Shown piece after piece: positions 11,319 to 22,230 of a DNA stretch of 64,000 nucleotides. The notes beneath the pieces were generated by a model. The model searched no databases. It was given only the letters and a program-made list of their open reading frames with translations, and was not told the DNA's origin. The stretch is from assembly GCA_033002965.1 (NCBI GenBank), contig JAURVB010008880.1:1-64000 (forward strand). The letters run 5' to 3'. Position numbers and translations under genes: made by a program. Numbering within the stretch: the stretch's first letter is position 1; each line of letters starts with the position of its first letter. This DNA is from Piper betle. Lineage: Eukaryota > Streptophyta > Magnoliopsida > Piperales > Piperaceae.

Positions 11319-13388
11319 TGTAACGACCCGCCATTTTTCACGATATTGTGGGCCTAACTAGCTAAGTGTTACTCAAAATTAAAGCAATTATGTCAAACAT
11401 TTTTTTATAAATAATAACATATATAAAGATCCCACAGTCTTGGACTGTTTCCCAGCAACCACACTTATTTCTCAATTAAATAAAAAAAGGAGTCCTCATA
11501 TTTATTTTGCTCCAAGCTCTAGTTGTCAATCACCTAATCTCGAATCTGCACACCTGCGGAGGCAATTTCGCGTTAGTAATTACAACACTAAGTAGTATAA
11601 TAGATAAAACAAATCAAGTACATTCCACTATTTCCTTATGTTTATTTTAATATGCGGTGGAGCGATTCCGCTATACTCCAAATCAATGCGGAGGAGGTAT
11701 CTGCTGTGATCCGCACACCCCAGCCGTAGCCATTTTTTGGGGAGGCTACCACTACCGTCTCCAGTGCCAGTGCCTCACACACCCCGGTCGTAGCCTTTTT
11801 GTGGGGTAGCTATCACTGCACTCAGGTGATTGCTATGCCCCATTTGTGGGGAAGCTCTCACTACCAATTCTAGTACCAGTGCCTCGCACACCCCGGCCGT
11901 AGCCTTTTTATGGGGAGGCTATCACTGCACTCCAGTGCCAGTGCCTTGCACACCCCGGCCGTAGCCTTTTTATGGGGAGGCTATCACTGCACTCAGGTGA
12001 TTGCTATGCCCCGTTTGTGGGGAAGCTCTCACTACCAATTCTAGTGCCAGTGCCTCGCACACCCCGGCCGTAGCCTTTTTATGGGGAGGCTATCACTGCA
12101 CTCCAGTGCTAATGCCTTGCACACCCCGGCCGTAGCCTTTTTATGGGGAGGCTATCACTTCACTCAGGTGATTGTTATGCCCCGTTTGTGGGGAAGCTCT
12201 CACTACCAATTCTAGTGCCAGTGCCTCGCACACCCGGCCGTAGCCTTTTTATGGGGAGGCTATCACTGCACTCCAATGCCAGTGCCTTACACACCCCGGC
12301 CGTAGCCTTTTTATAGGGCGGCTATCACTGCACTCCAGCGTGATGGAGGAATCGTTGTGCCTCACTCACCCCGGCCGTAGCCTTTTTATGGGGCGGCTAT
12401 CACTACTCCAAAACATCATCGATGTATTACAAAATGTACACACATAATACGACCCAGTGTCGGGCTGAGTCAATTCTTTGACCCCGGTTGCACTCGGTGC
12501 ATGGTGGTCGAATCTGGGCTCAGGCTGACCTAGGCTATCAACATGGAAAATACGATGTTCTATCTATTATACGTACCTGACTTGTGATTACGTCTGACTA
12601 TGATCCGCTTACCCTAATCTGAATGAGGGCATAAAATTATACATTAGTATAATTTTATTTTGTATGAACGTACATGCAACTTACATGACTAATATACTAT
12701 CAATTTTAAATGATGTAATTAGTTCATGTTAGTCTTCATTCCTTATTAAATTTTCAACAATTCTAATGATAATTAATTATTAATTATCATTATCCAAATC
12801 CCCATTATCCAATTGATAATTTAATTATTAACATGTCCATTTACAAAACAACTAAGCAATCGACAAGAACCCCATGCATAAGACGCTAGAGATATTGCAA
12901 CTTGGCAGGGCGTCTTCAACAAACCTTGCATGTAAGAATCCTAATGGAAACAAATAAGATGAGGGATAAAATACTCACATAGTAATGGGGAGGTCGCCTG
13001 GGACGGAGATGAGGGATGAAATACTCCCTCCTCCTGCATATATATACACTTCAACCATTCCCTCCATTAAATTCTCATACCCCATCATCCATTGGTATTT
13101 CCTAGGTTCAACGAGCCCCTTCATTGAATTCTCACACCATATCATCTATTCATGAATACAATTCCCTCCATTAAATTCTCATACCCCATCATCCATTGGT
13201 ATTTCCTAGGTTCAACGACCCCTTCTTTAAATTCTCACACCCCATCATCCATTCATGAATAGGTATTTTATAGGTGACCTTAAGTCGAACCATGACCGGT
13301 CGACTTGATAAACAACTATATCGGTTCATCCATATTTATTTCATAATATTTAGGTTCGAGTCTTGTAACAAAAATCATGGTTTTTACA
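11319..13388 (+). mobile_element. Solo LTR of family B nested in LTR A
   Basis: Starts TGTAACGACCCGCC and ends GGTTTTTACA, with ATGAG on both sides (11314-11318 and 13389-13393). The uninterrupted LTR A copy at 53040-55919 shows the joined host sequence in inverse near 55720-55800, confirming both ends. Length is 2070 bp. No PBS, PPT or coding sequence is inside, so it is a solo LTR. It carries the GGCCGTAGCC minisatellite. Confidence 0.93.
11690..12420 (+). repeat. GC-rich minisatellite in LTR B
   Basis: About ten alternating units of roughly 55-62 bp. One unit type carries CACCCCGGCCGTAGCC, TTTTTATGGGG and GGCTATCACTGCACTC. The other carries GCCCCGTTTGTGGGG and AGCTCTCACTACC. Both contain a GGGGaGCTatCAC core, so they are probably diverged versions of one unit. 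The array stands out from AT-rich surroundings by base composition. It is absent from the deleted B copy at 9644-10479. Confidence 0.9.
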
Positions 13389-13639
13389 ATGAGAGTCATG
13401 AGTTATCAGAATATATGAGAGTATGCCAGATTTTTCTTTACTTATTTTAATTAGATCGTAGAATTATTTTTAGTCTGAATAATGTATTAGGAAGCGTTAC
13501 TGAGCAGTTTGAATAGGTTATTAGTTATAGAGCATGCCATTGTGTTTTATGGAATTTTCCCCTATTTTCTGGATTTTTTAGAATTATTATGAGTTAGTAT
13601 TATTTTTCTAGAGTCAAAGTTGAGTCAAGTTTAATTACA

Positions 13640-13860
13640 AGACAACCATTCGTGTTTCTCACTAACCATTCATTTTTCTCACTGACGATTCATTTTTCTC
13701 ACTAACCATTCATTTTTCTCACGACCATTCGTTTTTCTCACTGACCATTCATTTTTCTCATTGACCATTCCTTCTTCTCATCGACCATTTGTTTTCCTCC
13801 CCGACCATTTGCTTTTCTCCCCGACCACTCGTTTTTCTCACTGACCACTCGTTTTCTTCC
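13640..13860 (+). repeat. 20-bp repeats in LTR A
   Basis: About ten imperfect units of roughly 20 bp with the core GACCATTC(A/G)TTTTTCTCA. The copy at 8470-8560 has only about four. Copy number varies between LTRs of the same family. Confidence 0.85.
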
Positions 13861-15447
13861 CCCTGACATCTATTTATTAAAACCTCTGACATTATCACCA
13901 TCCAACCGTCACCATTCTCCTCACCCAACTTCCTTCTTCTTTTTCCCCTTCTCTCTTCCCCCATGATCCTCACTCGAGCCGGCCAAAACCTTGTCATCGT
14001 CGCCACGTGACTGATGATTAGGTCTAGAATTTTATCCAATTTTATTTGATAATGAATTGTTTTATGCTTTTATTGTGATGCAAATGGTGTGATTGTAAAT
14101 AAGTGTTGGTTGAAATTTAAATGCATGTCAACAGATGATGATAGTGAATTAGAGTTTGAATTTAAATGCATGTAAATAGATGTTGTCTTGTATGGATTGT
14201 TGAGGAGTGTAGCATCCATGCATTATACTGGGCGTTAGTATTTAGTCTTGATGTGTAGGTACAGTGTAGGAGCTTGCCGCCTAAGTGTGTGGACACGATT
14301 GGAGCTTCTACCAGGTCCGTTTAGGACTCATTTCCTGTTTTATGCTCTATTCTATTGTGTGTTATTTTATTACTTGCAGAACAAGTTAAGTGACATTTTA
14401 TCAGATCCTAATTAACTGGGTCATTTAGTCTAATAGTTTTCCGGATTAGCAACCCCCGAGGATGAAATCCCTCGAGTATGTTTTTGAAAAGAAGATCTAC
14501 CACAAGTTGCCTTCGGGCCTATTATATAAATCCCTTCTCAGGACTATACATAGTTTTTTCAAGTTTTTAGTGAGACGAGAGATGGGAAAACAGATTCATA
14601 CGTACCATGAGCAGGTGCATGTGCTAGTCAAAGCAGGCTCTGGATTAGTGATCGGGTTGTTCCAATCCCAAGGGATCCTGACAACTCCCGTTTTGAGTTC
14701 CTCACACTCGAAGAAACGTGGAGGTTTATGGGTACTATTTAGTATAGCACATGTTCAAACTTGTGGTTCAAAGGGTACTCAGTCTTCGTGCTCAAGGCCA
14801 AGAGAATTTGGAGGAAAGGAAAGGGCTTAGGATATACTAGTAGTCCTGAGAGACCAGCAAATGAAATGAGAAAATGCCGATGCTACCTCGTCTATAGCCC
14901 AGTGGCTCCTCAGTAGGTGCCCTTTAGAGAGTTCACGAGAAGTATATGAATGTTTTCCTTCATATGAGAGTTTGCTCTCTTTGCCAGTTTGATATTAGTT
15001 ATATTTTTAGACCAGTAACACTCATTACTGACGTGTTTTTATAATATATGTAGCTGATGATCATGAGTAGGATGAGCCAGCCTGGACGAAGGAGCAGTGA
15101 CTTCTCTTGTATACACACTTGTCAGATGTAGCATGTTTAGTATTTTGAGGATGATGTAATGAAATGCAATACATGATGATGTGGTGTGATATGATGCATG
15201 TTGCAGTAGAAAGATTGCTAATGATGACATATTAATAAATATGTTTAGACATTAAATAAGTACAACAAGTAAGTCAAGACCCAGAATTGATGAGAAACGT
15301 AAATAGAATGCATAGATGGGTCAAGACCTAGTTAGGTAAGATGAAGGTAAATCAGCAGTTGAGTCGAGACTCAATACAAAAATGAATTATACAATTGAAT
15401 GAATTTATTGTGTGAATATTTTATTAATTATTTATATATGTATACAT

Positions 15448-16335
15448 CATGGTTGCATAAATCGGAATCGGAATCGGAATCGGTTTTTGAGGGAGTCAGA
15501 ATCGGTCTAAATCGGACAGGAATCGGTTCAATTGAATCGGTCCAAATTAGTTTAATCGGTCATATATAATAATTTGACAATTCATAATATAAATATATTA
15601 AAATTATGTACTGATGTTATTTTGATATTATTCTGTGCATTATAGTTTATGATATTTTTAAATATTTTTTAAGATTTTTTAAATTATTTAGAATTAATTA
15701 TTATTTTTGACACGAGTTAGACTCGAGTCAATTTTTAATTACGAGAATGCCACCCACCGCTCTTTACCCCCGCCGCCGCCGGCGAGTCTTGGCGGTGAGT
15801 CTCGCGGCCACTTTTCACTATCGGCCGGCCACACATCGGAGGCTCGGTTGTAAGGGAGGCGGCGATGTCGGCAGCCTGGTCGGAGGAACAGTCGGCGGTC
15901 TGGAGTCAGTGGCGATTCGTGCATCACAGAGCCGATTCGGTCCGGCCACACGTCAGCGGTGACGTTGCGAGGTCGGCGGCGAGGTCGGCAGTCCGGTCGG
16001 CGGCGAGCCCGGAGTCGGGGATGCACGGCGGAGGGCGGAAACGGGGCGGCGGAGGGCGGACGAGCGGCGGCAGTGTGGGGGGAGCGGGTTAATTTTAGGT
16101 TTTTAAAATCAAAATTATCATTTTACCCATGCTTAAATAATTTAACAAATATTATACCTAGGGTATTTTAGTAATTTACCAAAAAAACCGATTCTTTCCG
16201 ATTCACCCCGATTCCGAATCGGAGTCAACTCGGCCGGAATCGGGGTGAATCGGGCGAGTTCGGCTCCGATTCGGCCCCGAAATCGGATCGGCACGCTGCC
16301 GATCCGATTCGAATCAGCCGATTCCGGCAACTATG
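15448..16335. mobile_element. Non-autonomous hAT element I
   Basis: An 888-bp insertion flanked by GTATACAT on both sides (15440-15447 and 16336-16343), the 8-bp duplication typical of hAT. Its left end is CATGGTTGCATAAATCGG. The reverse complement of its right end is CATAGTTGCCGGAATCGG, giving imperfect terminal inverted repeats. Many AATCGG/CCGATT words fill the first and last 100-150 bp, as expected for transposase-binding subterminal repeats. The interior holds a GC-rich block at 15747-16091 with overlapping open frames in several phases. No transposase is visible. The paralogous LTR at 7553-7580 preserves the empty site. Confidence 0.95.
15747..16091. other. GC-rich block inside hAT element I
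   Basis: Strongly GC-rich compared with both flanks, with open frames of 70-95 codons in four phases that overlap each other. The translations are arginine/alanine/glycine-rich in several frames, which is what composition alone produces. The related element at 45314 has a shorter GC-rich block in the matching place (45597-45740). It may be the remains of the element's own 5' coding exon or a captured host segment; nothing decides between them. Confidence 0.5.
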
Positions 16336-16645
16336 GTATACATGTTGATATGAGAGAGTGGCCCCTAATTGCACTTTTAGGGGGAAACTCAGTCCATCTT
16401 ATTTTACAAATTTTTATCAATTTTTCATTGTTGTTATTTTGGTATGCAAATTGGTTGTTATTTCATCCATGGAGTAGCATGTTAGGTTTATTTTTGTGCA
16501 TTCATCCATGCATAGCAATTGACATCTTCCATCTCGAGGCGTCAAGAGTAGATCCACATGGGTTAGGTTCAGGTTAGCCAACCTAACCGGGACCAGTGAC
16601 ATTCCGGTTCGGTTCCTGAGCATGAACCGGATTTGGGTTATTACA

Positions 16646-18420
16646 CAAGTACTATACGAAGGGATGAGACACATATCAAACCTCATTATAGGCTTGAGGA
16701 GTGATGATGGTTCTTTGGGTCGTGTGTTCCCCATCAACTAGAATGTCCGTAACTAATACTTAGTTAAGAAATATTTGTCTACTATTTAATAATTGCACTA
16801 AAGCAGTAGGAGTCGTCCTTCAGGATGCTATATTGTTGTTTCTAGGATGATGATCAGACCCATAGTAAATAATGATTTTGGCACTTCAGAGTGTACACTA
16901 CCATGACTTTCCTATGTCTTATGTCACCTTACCTTAGTATACACATTCTATGATCTGTCTCTATAAGTACTGATATAGTGGCTACGCCTTTTAGACAAAC
17001 CTCCTTGGATGGGCACCTTTTTAGGTACCCTTAGCACATTTTATAGAGTGTACCATGCCATTTTTTAGTTTTCAAGGCCAGTCATGAAAAAGTATCTCTC
17101 CCCCCCCAACCCAAACTGCAAAATAATGAGTCTAAGTCATATCTTTAAAAGTGGTTAATCTAAGTTGAAGATTTATACTCTATTCTCACTACTAAAAAGC
17201 TCTTGCCCCGGTATTATATGTGAGACTAAGTTGATGGTTATCACACTCTACCCACCTTATGAAATTTTGTCCTCGGAGTTTCATCCACTCAACTAGTTAC
17301 TAGTGGCCCAGCCTACATCCTACTTAGCCCGTAGACAGTAGCCTACTCCATGTCCAGTCCAACCTATCATCTAATACGAAACAAACGAGGTTTGCTATGA
17401 TATCAATTGTAATAACCTGGCCCAAAGTATAAAATAATGGACCTAACTCATCTATTCAAAAGTGGTTAAATAAAGTTGAAGATCTATAGTTCATTCCCGC
17501 TAATAAACCATGTCTTACCCCGATAGGTATTGAATTTAAGACTAAGTTGAGGGTTATTACAATCCACTCACCTTAGAAAATTTTATCCTTATAATTCCTA
17601 CACCACTCATTAGTAGCGGCCCCACCTACCTCTTACTTGGCCCGTAGACAATAGCTTTGCCCACGTCCAGTACATCCCACTATACAGTACAAAGGTTGGC
17701 TCTGATATTAACTGTAATGAACCAGCCCAAAGTACAAACTAATAGGCCTAAGTCATCTTTTCAAAAATGATTAACAAGTTAAAGATCTTTAAATACATCC
17801 CTACTTATATATTAGATCTTACCCGTGAAACTTTTTTTATAGGTTATTGCAACTAAACTCATCGGTTTGTACTAATTGGGTCGGGCCTTTACAGTTGGTA
17901 GCAGAGAGAATTCGAAACCGTTTTGTATGGATGGTGGCATGTCAAGAGTCACAAAAATGAACTCCAAGGACATAATTGCCTTTAAGCAAGTAGAACGTAA
18001 TGTCCCCCCATCCCCCCCGCCCGAAGTTTCACATCAAATACTTATTGAAGTAAGATCCAACATATTAGCAATGATCTACTTAAAATTGCTAACTTGATTA
18101 ATCACTTTTAAAGCGATGACTAAGCTTATTAGTTTGCACTCATTGGGTGGGTCTTTACACATAATACCTATGTTTAGTAAAATAATCTATAGCACGATCA
18201 AATGTGTTGGGTAGCTTGACCTCCAGACTACCTTATGACATAAGTAGGTGCGTTTCCCTTACATTACTATGTACTTTAAGCACGCCTTATATTATATTTG
18301 TTCACTGCGATTAGAAATGTGTATAATTACATACTCCTGCAGCACGTGTGTGAACATAGAAACGAGTATAATTACAACTTCTAAGCACGTGTCTGAACAC
18401 GAGTGATCTGTGCACGATAA
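16646..18420 (+). repeat. Repeat family E, copy 1
   Basis: The segment begins directly at the end of LTR A and aligns with copy 2 at 41951-45313. It contains the miniature-LTR cluster described separately. It retains intact versions of two sites that are interrupted by hAT elements in copy 2: CTTACATT at 18258-18265 and GTATAATT at 18321-18328. Confidence 0.75.
17093..18159. mobile_element. Cluster of miniature LTR modules (TRIM-like) in E copy 1
   Basis: Read on the minus strand, a module consists of an LTR-like unit of about 140-155 bp (starts TGTAATAACC, ends GGTTATTACA), a PBS-like ATTGATATCATAGC, then a lead-in (AAAATTTTCTAAGGTGAG) like a polypurine tract, then the next LTR. LTR-like units lie at about 17100-17245, 17408-17561 and 17713-17851, with PBS-like words near 17388-17407 and 17696-17712. 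The last unit is fused to the tail of an oppositely oriented LTR ending CTTTACA at 17893, followed by GTTGGTAGCAGAG. Another plus-strand LTR ends at 18159. No coding sequence is present, so mobilisation would need an autonomous relative with a methionine-tRNA PBS. Confidence 0.65.
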
Positions 18421-19240
18421 CGGAGCTAGTTTGGGGTGAGTGTGCAAGATCCTAGATATTTTCGCGTTAGAGGGGTATTTTTTGATTTTACATGTATTTT
18501 ACGGCATATAATAGGAATCAAAATTTTAGAGTCTGGATCTTTCATCGAAAAGGTGAGTCCAGTGGCAGAGTGGCAGACACAAGCCGTGGCACTCTTGGCC
18601 CCACCAAAACTCGGCCCGGCCAGCCAGCGAGGAACCAACCTAGTTAACACCTCCAGTACATTTATGCACATACATGACCACAGTTTCTTGTTTGTAAACG
18701 CCACCTAGGTGTGCAAAATTAAAGAAATTTCATTCGCTAAAGGGTGCATTTTTTCTTAGATGATAAGCCCCACGAAAATGACAAACTAATTTGTCTTTTG
18801 CAGCTGTAAGAGGACATTCAAAACGACATCAAATTAATAAGACTACAACTAATATCCCACACAAAATATCTAGTTAAAGGTTTGTACACAATTGCCTTCA
18901 CGCATGACAATCATGATTTCAAAGCATCAAAAACTCCCCAAATTTATTGGACTCTGCGGTTTTTTGAGTCATCTCCGCAGATGATTCCATACTATCTAAT
19001 TTAGTAATTATCTCTCCAAATCATGTTATAAAATTTATCAAAACAAATTATTTTTCTTTTAAAAAAGCTAAATAAATATAAAATTAGTAATGCAAATTAT
19101 ATATTTATCTATTTTAAGTATCAAAAGGGCAATATATATTAATTTAAATAATTAAAATTTTAATATAATTGACTCTTGAGTCGACTTAGAATCTATTCTA
19201 CCTTATGACATGCAATCAAGTCTTATTTTCAAATTTTAAA
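18421..19240. other. Intergenic, no gene recognised
   Basis: Two overlapping frames of about 90 codons on opposite strands at 18426-18708 have no family resemblance. The rest is AT-rich and forms the 3' flank of the F-box gene. I see no TE terminus. Confidence 0.5.
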
Positions 19241-19374
19241 CTATAATGACTGTGAATTTGAAATAGTAGGAGTGTTAATCCAAAGTGGCCAATCAGGGAA
19301 GCCATATTCTGGGTGAAACTCAATTAAACTTGTCCCCAACTCCTTTCCATTGAGTCGAAACTTCACGAGAAGAC
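19241..19374 (-). pseudogene. Out-of-frame C-terminal tail of the F-box/DUF295 gene
   Basis: Reading the minus strand one base out of phase from about 19374 gives an open stretch of about 43 codons ending at a TAG at 19241-19243. It includes GKELGTSLIEFHPEYG and FPDWPLWINTP. Endings of this aromatic, proline-rich kind close many DUF295 proteins. It is read as the original C-terminus, displaced by an indel near the NMK codons of the main frame. A sequencing error would give the same picture. Confidence 0.6.
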
Positions 19375-20403
19375 ACTTTTCATGTTGGGGCCAGTATTCA
19401 AAAAATAGATGCAATTGTTGGTGAAAAAACTATCACTTGTCGGCTCAGGCCCAGACCTCGAGTGTGAGCAACCTTCTTGCACAAACAACATCCTATCACC
19501 CAAATCATCTACCTGCACCAATCGTCCTTTTTCTCGATCTAACCTATACACGATGAATGGGACATCAACAATGAATCTTCCATATTTCACGACCAGCAGT
19601 AGTTCCCCGCCAGACTCTACCAGGTACAACTCCCTTTGGCAGAGCCAGGTAAACTGCACATCCTGGAAATCGATTAAAACAAGACGGAGAGGGGCATGTT
19701 CAATGTCGACGTAGACCACGACCGCTTCTCCCTCAATGGAATAAAGCTCACCTTTGTAGAATATCATATCCCATATATAAGTGAGCGCATCCGACCCTTT
19801 AACCCAGTCATGGTCGCCAGGCCGGCAAAAGTAGAGATTATTACTATAGTAGTCCCTACCGGCAACAACACAGTTTGGTGGGTGGGATGAAAGTTGGGTA
19901 CTCATAATCCATAACTTCATTGGATGTCTCATTCCCTCCTTGTCACGAAATGTGCATGGGAGTTGAAAGGTGTCGCCCGTGAAGGGATTGTAGATGGTGT
20001 AATATCGGCATTGTTGCACCTCCTGATCTGCCGTCTCCAACTCCATCTCCAGTGGTTCTGACGTCTCCATCATCAAATACTGGTAGCGAGATCCAAAGGC
20101 TTTGAGGGCCGAGGCGGGGCAGCGGCAGGGCCGGTGGGTGGTGGACGAGGAGAGGTTGAGGAGGGAGTGCGTTCTCGTCGGGGTGGGGGAGAGGTTGAGA
20201 AGCATAAGAGTGAAGGCGGTCCTGCTGCCGGAGAAGTTGGTGAGCCACAGCCATGGCATGTCGGGGACAGGAGGTGGGGAGAGGTCTCTCCATGCCCGGC
20301 AAACTGCGCGAACGCGAACCCTGCTGGTGAAATCCAATCGGTACAAGATGTGGTTCAACACAAGGTCTTGAGGTAGGTGCTGCAGGATATCCATGGCAGC
20401 CAA
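19363..20403 (-). CDS. F-box protein with DUF295 domain, C-terminal frameshift
   Basis: 346 codons, single exon. Residues about 5-45 form an F-box (LPQDLVLNHILYRL, then RVRAVCRAWRDL), the part that binds Skp1 in SCF ubiquitin ligases. Residues about 120-340 resemble the plant DUF295 (KIB1-4-like) beta-rich domain: YNPFTGDTFQLP, then WDMIFYKGELYSI, then FVQEGCSHS and NNCIYFLN near the end. Family members usually continue with a short tail after NCIYF. Here the frame ends at NMKSVFS, but a +1-type shift at about 19373 continues to 19241 with HPEYGFPDWPLWINTP, a plausible family ending. This suggests a recent one-base deletion; loss of the tail may or may not matter. The substrate is unknown. 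Family identity is confident, function is not. Confidence 0.85.
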   Translation of the reverse strand: MAAMDILQHLPQDLVLNHILYRLDFTSRVRVRAVCRAWRDLSPPPVPDMPWLWLTNFSGSRTAFTLMLLNLSPTPTRTHSLLNLSSSTTHRPCRCPASALKAFGSRYQYLMMETSEPLEMELETADQEVQQCRYYTIYNPFTGDTFQLPCTFRDKEGMRHPMKLWIMSTQLSSHPPNCVVAGRDYYSNNLYFCRPGDHDWVKGSDALTYIWDMIFYKGELYSIEGEAVVVYVDIEHAPLRLVLIDFQDVQFTWLCQRELYLVESGGELLLVVKYGRFIVDVPFIVYRLDREKGRLVQVDDLGDRMLFVQEGCSHSRSGPEPTSDSFFTNNCIYFLNTGPNMKSVFS

Positions 20404-21738
20404 CTATGTTGCTGTTGTTGAATGAACAGCTTTGTTTGATTATATAAGAAAAAAACTGCACGACGGGCTTCATTTTAAGGCGGGAATTAAGGAGTTTGGA
20501 AGATAATGGCGCTAATGGAGAGTTAGAACACTAAGGGAAGGTTTCTTAGTTATGAATTTATTTGGTCTACATGCATCAGGTGATGTGAGAGTGCGGAAAT
20601 TTAATGGCTAGTGGTTTGAAGCTGTGCTGACTGCTGACCCATGGAGCAAACAAATGTGGAACTATTCAGTTTTTGTAGCGTAGGAAAACTCGCAGTTACT
20701 TTCCTGAATACCGATCCTAATCGAGGGCTGATTTGATCATGTTTAGCTTGTTTTTAAAATAGTTTGCTCAAACTTGGTTCATTACTGGATTATATATTTC
20801 GACCCGACCTCGAGCTGAACATTTACTTGTTCAAACTTGATTTGTGTTTGATTATGATATAAGTTGAACCAAGGCCAGCCAAACAGAGTAGCTTGGTTTG
20901 ATTATACCTGATAAGTAGCAAGTACCTAACATTTAGTAGTAACTAGTAAATAGTTCTAAGTATTTATTAATAAGTGGTTTATAACTGCTATGTCTAAGTT
21001 ATTACTAACTAATTAAATAAGCAACTAGTTACTACAAGTAAGACTAGTATATATTCATAATTTATTCACATTAAATGTGATAAGTTATATTTGATATATT
21101 TAACTTCGGAAAAATAATGATTTAGGGTAAGTGTCAGGTATTGTAACTATTAAATAAGCTAAATAGTTAATAGTTAAGCAACATATTAAGTACAAGTAAT
21201 ATTTTTTGTAAGTAATTGCTGAGGCTATAAGAGGTATTTATTCATATTAAAAACGTGATATAAAAATATTATAGGAGTTGATGTTAGCTGAGTATTATGT
21301 CAAGTTCAAACACATCAAGCTCGAGTTTCGAGCTAAGCTGAGCTGAACACTCCTTAGTTCAAACTTTGTTCATAGGTTAACGAGCTACTTATTTCATGCC
21401 GAGTATTCTCTCGAGCATAAAATTAATGAGTGCTAGTTCAAGACGAACTGAGTCGAACATGAATTGCTTGCAAGCTAGCTTGACCTGTTTACATCCTACT
21501 TTTCTCTGGGATTATGGTAGTTAAATGACACTATTAAATGACACCAGAAAAACAAAATTTTTCATGTAGAAAGCATTCCTTATGCCTTGCTCCAAGCAAT
21601 GCAGACAAATTCAGACATAATGTGTATGTATAAACGACTAAGAAACTTTTTGTTTTCATACGCAAACAGCTTCGAAGTTTGGTGTTTTGATCTTAAAAAG
21701 AAAAGAAAAGAAGCCAAAATCCAAGTAAAAGAGAAACC

Positions 21739-21776
<38 letters not shown>

Positions 21777-22230
21777 CACACACACACATTAGCTTAATTG
21801 GTTTTCTTGACAAATCTCAAAATCAGTTTGAAAATATATCTATGGGCGTGTTATGATTTCCCATGCAGTGAAGGTAACCAAACTAACTGAAGGGTCATAT
21901 GGTTATATAGATTAGTAAATGGTCATTATTAATGTATATATGTAAAGCATGAGAGTGGAAGTATATATTTCTGCCTTCTAATTCTAAATTTATATATTTC
22001 TGCTATAAGATACATTCTAATTGATAATGTTCTTTTATGTCTTCAATTGACGAAGTGCAGCAGTTATCAAAGCCGATCCATCAATCTTGGCGCATTCTCT
22101 AGGTTAGTGCCGCATAGGTAAAAAAATCCAAAAAAGGCATAGACAAAGCCCCGTAACCACGTCTATAAAAGCTCTAAAAAAGGGCAAACTTAGGTCAACA
22201 TGAAAAGCTAATTAGGCTTACACGTGCAAG
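20404..22230. other. Intergenic with a degenerate MITE-like stretch
   Basis: From about 20740 to 21490 the DNA is rich in GAGCT, GTTCAAAC and CTCGAG-type words on both strands and ends near TTGACCTGTTTACATCCT. This resembles hAT MITEs with GAGCTCGA subterminal repeats, but I could not pair the two ends or find a target duplication. A TA run followed by a CA run lies at 21743-21788. No gene was recognised. Confidence 0.4.
20439..20448 (-). promoter_or_regulatory. Candidate TATA box of the F-box/DUF295 gene
   Basis: On the minus strand CTTATATAAT lies about 36 bp upstream of the start codon at 20403. If used, transcription would begin nearly at the ATG and leave a very short leader. Confidence 0.4.

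Larger units (their letters stand above)
11192..16645 (+). mobile_element. 3' LTR of element A, interrupted twice
   Basis: Starts TGTAAAACTCGTGACTC just after the polypurine tract and ends GGGTTATTACA at 16645. Its bounds are set by comparison with the solo LTR at 53040-55919 (inverse). Removing the two insertions it contains (a family-B solo LTR and a hAT element) leaves about 2.5 kb, close to the 2.9 kb of the solo copy. The plus-strand open frame of 122 codons at 14462-14830 is LTR sequence shared with the other copies and is not a gene. Confidence 0.85.

Noticed and set aside
11690..12420. Possible CRISPR-like array
   Set aside because: Units are contiguous, diverged and 55-62 bp with no unique spacers, in a plant LTR; it is a minisatellite.
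14462..14830. 122-codon plus-strand frame
   Set aside because: Sequence is shared by all LTR A copies and the frame is not conserved among them.
15739..16171. Arginine/alanine-rich open frames
   Set aside because: Inside non-autonomous hAT element I; overlapping in four phases and explained by GC-rich sequence.
18426..18708. Pair of opposite 90-codon frames
   Set aside because: No family resemblance, no splice context, and overlapping on both strands.
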